This document shows, one piece after another, positions 6,182 through 8,445 of a DNA stretch of 8,445 nt. The DNA lies in the NCBI GenBank assembly GCA_958349075.1, contig CATWBR010000185.1, positions 1-8,445 of the forward strand, read 5' to 3'. The notes under the pieces are model-generated. The model was not told the DNA's origin. It searched no databases and saw only the letters and a program-made list of their open reading frames with translations. Every line of letters begins with the position of its first letter. Position 1 is the stretch's first letter. The position numbers and the translations under genes were made by a program. This DNA is from an uncultured Clostridium sp. (GTDB lineage: Bacteria; Bacillota; Clostridia; Lachnospirales; Lachnospiraceae).

Positions 6182-7802
6182 CGTGGACAGTATGACCACG
6201 GCCGATTTAATCTGCGCATACTGGCTGCTGTTCATCGTCATGGAGGCGGTGAGAAGATTTATGGGTATGAACCTGTTTATCTTCATCTGTGTATTTATTG
6301 CATATGCATTCTTAGGACAGAAAATCAGCGGTATTTTCAAATTCCGCGGTATGTCGTGGCAGAGTTTCGGCGAGGTTATGGTGATGGATCCGAACGGTAT
6401 TCTGGGTTCTCCGCTGTCGTCATCTGTTAATACACTGTTCTACTTCCTGCTGTTCGGCGCCTTCTTCTCGGTATGCGGCGGCGGGCAGGTACTGATTGAC
6501 CTGGGAATGAAACTCAGCGACAAGACGGCCGGCGGCCCGGCAAAGGCATCGGTAGTGTCTTCCGGACTGATGGGAATGATTTCCGGATCGGCCGTTGCAA
6601 ATGTAACGAGTACCGGCGTTATGACCATTCCGCTTATGAAGAAATCGGGCTATGAGCCTCACCAGGCGGGCGCCATCGAGGCGGTAGCCTCCACGGGCGG
6701 CCAGATTATGCCTCCGATCATGGGTGTCGGCGCCTTCATCATGGCCGAGATGATTGGCATCAGCTACACGAGGATTGCCATGGCGGCGATTATTCCCGCT
6801 CTGGCCTACTACGGTTCCGTCTTCCTGCTGGTTCACTTCCTGGCAAAGAAGAAAAAGATGAATTCCCACGACGAAGCGGTTGTCTGCAAAACGGCGCCGA
6901 TTATGCCGAGATTTTATCAGCTTGCTCCTATCATTGTGCTGGTAGTCATGATTTTCATGGGAAGCTCCCTGACAAGGGCGGCCCTGGTGGGTTCGGCTCT
7001 GGCCATCATCGTAAGCTTTATATCTAAAGATACCAGGATGAACTTAAGCCAGTTTATCGACGCCGTACTGGACGGCACGAAACAGGCGTACGGAATCGCC
7101 ATTCCAACCGCTGCCTGCGGTATCATGACAGGTATCGTGGTACAGTCCGGCGTGGCGAACAAACTGACAAAGATTATTGCGGCAACGGGAAGCTCCAGCC
7201 TGGCTCTGGCGCTGATTATCACAATGCTCGGGTGCATGCTCCTCGGTATGGCTCTCCCAACCGTAGCGGCTTACCTGATTGCCAACATCCTGTTCTGTTC
7301 CACACTGATTTCACTGGGAATCGATCCGCTGCCGGCCAATATGTTCATTTTCTACTTTGGCGTTATTGCACAGATTACACCGCCGGTATGCCTGGCATCC
7401 TTTACGGCCGCCGGTATCGCGGGGGCCAGCTCCTGGAAGACGGGCTGGACGGCATTCGCCTATGCGCTCGTGTCCTTCCTGACACCTTACGTGTTTGTCT
7501 TCCATCCGGCGCTCCTTCTTCAGGGAACCGTGACGGAAGTAATCGTCAATACGGCAATCATGGCATACGGCATCATCTTCCTGGCAGGCGGTATTGCAGG
7601 CTATCTGTTTGTACCGATTAAGAACCCGATTGTACGTATTCTCCTTGCATGTGTTGCTATTTTCATCATTATTCCTGAAAATATCACAACACTGATTGGT
7701 ATTCCGATGGGAATCGCAGTCCTGGTTTATTTCTTCATCCAGGGCAAGAAACATAAAGAGGCAGCAGCTTCGGCCGGTGCGATGGCGAAAAGCTGCATCT
7801 GA
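5991..7802 (+). CDS. 3' open frame of the broken TRAP permease (DctM-like part)
   Basis: The frame is open after a TGA at 5982-5984. The first candidate start is a TTG at 5991 without a ribosome binding site, and the first ATG is at 6192, also without one. About the first 29 residues from 5991 are not permease-like; family-like sequence starts near 6078. It carries the rest of the small domain and the whole 12-segment large domain, including the conserved GGPAK and PPIMG regions. Independent translation looks poor. Confidence 0.65.
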   Translation: MINGFRCRFTFVWLWQSPLFTNLLRISAKLRQRKHLDIFLLAGVAFCAYYFISNLNYLQNRIYNVDSMTTADLICAYWLLFIVMEAVRRFMGMNLFIFICVFIAYAFLGQKISGIFKFRGMSWQSFGEVMVMDPNGILGSPLSSSVNTLFYFLLFGAFFSVCGGGQVLIDLGMKLSDKTAGGPAKASVVSSGLMGMISGSAVANVTSTGVMTIPLMKKSGYEPHQAGAIEAVASTGGQIMPPIMGVGAFIMAEMIGISYTRIAMAAIIPALAYYGSVFLLVHFLAKKKKMNSHDEAVVCKTAPIMPRFYQLAPIIVLVVMIFMGSSLTRAALVGSALAIIVSFISKDTRMNLSQFIDAVLDGTKQAYGIAIPTAACGIMTGIVVQSGVANKLTKIIAATGSSSLALALIITMLGCMLLGMALPTVAAYLIANILFCSTLISLGIDPLPANMFIFYFGVIAQITPPVCLASFTAAGIAGASSWKTGWTAFAYALVSFLTPYVFVFHPALLLQGTVTEVIVNTAIMAYGIIFLAGGIAGYLFVPIKNPIVRILLACVAIFIIIPENITTLIGIPMGIAVLVYFFIQGKKHKEAAASAGAMAKSCI

Positions 7803-7826
7803 TGGGGTAAAGGAGAACTGAAGAGT

Positions 7827-8273
7827 ATGATTATTGATAAATTTGCCAACATCCGCTTTTATAGCTGTATGCTTAACAATCTGGAAAACGGACTGCAGGC
7901 CGTGGAGGCCCTGCGGAATCCCGCAGCCGGTAAATACGAGTTTGACGGCGGATTCTTTATGGTCCAAAAGGGTGATACAAAGCCGATGGCCGAAGGGACG
8001 TTTGAGGCTCACAGGAAATATGTGGACGTTCAGATTGTCTTAGAAGGCAGCGAGGAGATTGCCTGGGCGGATCTGGAAGATTTAAGGGAAGACGGAGAGT
8101 ATGACGACGATAAAGACAAAGCGGCTTATACGGGCTCCGAAGAAAATGTGATGAAAATCACGGCAGGGATGTGCTACATTGCTTTCCCGCACGACGGCCA
8201 CAAGGCGGTGCGCCATACGGCAGTGCAGCAGACCTACACGAAGATAGTGATGAAACTTCCTGTGGTTAAATAA
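7827..8273 (+). CDS. YhcH/YjgK/YiaL family protein (DUF386, cupin-like)
   Basis: This 148-residue cytoplasmic protein has the size and motifs of the YhcH/YjgK/YiaL family, a beta-sandwich metal-binding fold. Visible family motifs are EAHRKYVDVQ at residues 60-69 and FPHDGHKA at 120-127, with His62 and His125 as likely metal ligands. E. coli YhcH (NanQ) speeds interconversion of sialic acid anomers, and relatives (TabA, YiaL, EbgC) accompany carbohydrate genes, so a mutarotase or accessory role on a sugar or ulosonic acid is a reasonable inference. The precise activity is unknown. The gene begins 24 bases after the permease stop with AAAGGAG at 7809-7815, and is the last gene before a strong terminator, making it the probable end of the operon. 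Confidence 0.88.
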   Translation: MIIDKFANIRFYSCMLNNLENGLQAVEALRNPAAGKYEFDGGFFMVQKGDTKPMAEGTFEAHRKYVDVQIVLEGSEEIAWADLEDLREDGEYDDDKDKAAYTGSEENVMKITAGMCYIAFPHDGHKAVRHTAVQQTYTKIVMKLPVVK

Positions 8274-8294
8274 GTTAAATCAGAAATTACATAC

Positions 8295-8341
8295 GGCGCG
8301 GCTGAGAGGGCTTTCAAAACCTCCGGCCGCGCCATATTTTT
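8295..8341 (+). terminator. Rho-independent terminator of the operon
   Basis: GGCGCGGC (8295-8302) pairs with GCCGCGCC (8326-8333). Inside it, GAGG at 8306-8309 can pair with CCTC at 8320-8323. The stem is followed within four bases by TTTTT at 8337-8341. It lies 21 bases after the YhcH-family stop codon. Confidence 0.85.
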
Positions 8342-8374
8342 GTGCGTTTTGGGAAAAGAACATGGAACATCACC

Positions 8375-8407
8375 CGTCCGGGCGGTATGCCGGAATGCGC
8401 CCGGACG
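8375..8407 (+). promoter_or_regulatory. Perfect 10-bp GC-rich inverted repeat downstream of the terminator
   Basis: CGTCCGGGCG (8375-8384) pairs exactly with CGCCCGGACG (8398-8407) around a 13-base loop. No T run follows directly on either strand, so it is not a classic terminator. It could be a leader hairpin or an operator for a gene beyond the window. The remaining bases to 8445 are AT-rich and hold no gene I can support. Confidence 0.45.
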
Positions 8408-8445
8408 AAGCAGGATGTGAATTTTATCTACTATTCATATAGAAT

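Larger units (their letters stand above)
5849..7802 (+). pseudogene. Fused TRAP permease (DctQM type, TAXI system), frameshifted
   Basis: Read with one +1 shift, the region encodes about 650 residues, the usual size of a 4TM/12TM fused TRAP permease that works with a TAXI receptor. The first frame gives the start, two membrane segments (about residues 25-47 and 53-67) and the cytoplasmic stretch HKPVADKCK. The second frame resumes with LDIFLLAGVAFCAYYF, the third membrane segment, and continues to the end. The large-subunit core is intact in the second frame: GGPAKASVVSSGLMG from about restored residue 228, then AVASTGGQIMPPIMG ending near 292. The shift must lie between about 6074 and 6098. 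An extra A in the AAAA run at 6074-6077 would give DKCK-LRQRKHLDIF, but the exact site is not certain. It could be a sequencing error, a recent mutation or, less likely, programmed frameshifting. The rest of the operon is undamaged, so decay would be recent. Confidence 0.8.

Noticed and set aside
7311..8012. Minus-strand open frame of 233 codons opposite the permease and YhcH genes
   Set aside because: Its sequence is rich in Cys, His and Arg with no family resemblance, as expected for the antisense of real coding sequence.
8295..8333. CTGAGAGGG resembling the CTGAGA element of a TPP riboswitch
   Set aside because: The partner segments of the THI box (such as CTGATCTGGATAAT) are absent, and the bases form the stem and loop of an ordinary terminator after the last gene.
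8407..8445. TATAGAAT at the window end as a possible -10 promoter box
   Set aside because: No matching -35 element at suitable spacing is visible, and the downstream gene is outside the window.

Overview
The window looks like part of a Clostridia chromosome, most likely Lachnospiraceae-like. This is an inference from style: moderate GC, strong GGAGG-type ribosome binding sites, a short Gram-positive-type lipoprotein signal, and tightly packed same-strand genes. No rRNA, tRNA, CRISPR array, transposase or phage gene is visible, and every gene I can support lies on the + strand.

Layout. Six or seven genes form one apparent catabolic operon for an acid sugar, closed by a strong rho-independent terminator. 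In order they are: a four-carbon acid sugar kinase (DUF1537 family, 56-1357); an iron-containing alcohol dehydrogenase (1335-2489, overlapping the kinase by 23 bases); a DapA/NanA-superfamily class I aldolase or dehydratase (2593-3495); a PdxA-family dehydrogenase, probably the catabolic PdxA2 type (3536-4585); a TAXI-type TRAP substrate-binding lipoprotein (4599-5735); a fused TRAP permease whose reading frame is broken near 6074-6098 (5849-7802); and a YhcH/YjgK/YiaL-family cupin-like protein (7827-8273). A GC-rich hairpin with a T run follows at 8295-8341. The last ~100 bases hold a second perfect inverted repeat but no gene. The first 55 bases hold only the kinase leader, so the operon may begin upstream of the window.

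How the genes could work together. Established family knowledge: DUF1537 kinases phosphorylate C4 aldonates such as D-threonate or D-erythronate at O4, and PdxA2 oxidises the 4-phosphate, which decarboxylates to dihydroxyacetone phosphate. The TRAP system would import the acid. The aldolase, the iron alcohol dehydrogenase and the YhcH protein do not belong to the minimal threonate route. They suggest a larger or different starting substrate, possibly a 2-keto-3-deoxy (ulosonic) acid cleaved to pyruvate and an aldehyde. That extension is inference.

Main oddities are the frameshift in the permease, the pair of 9-bp perfect hairpins between the binding-protein and permease genes, and an aldolase that lacks the tyrosine equivalent to Tyr107 of E. 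coli DapA and so is unlikely to make dihydrodipicolinate.
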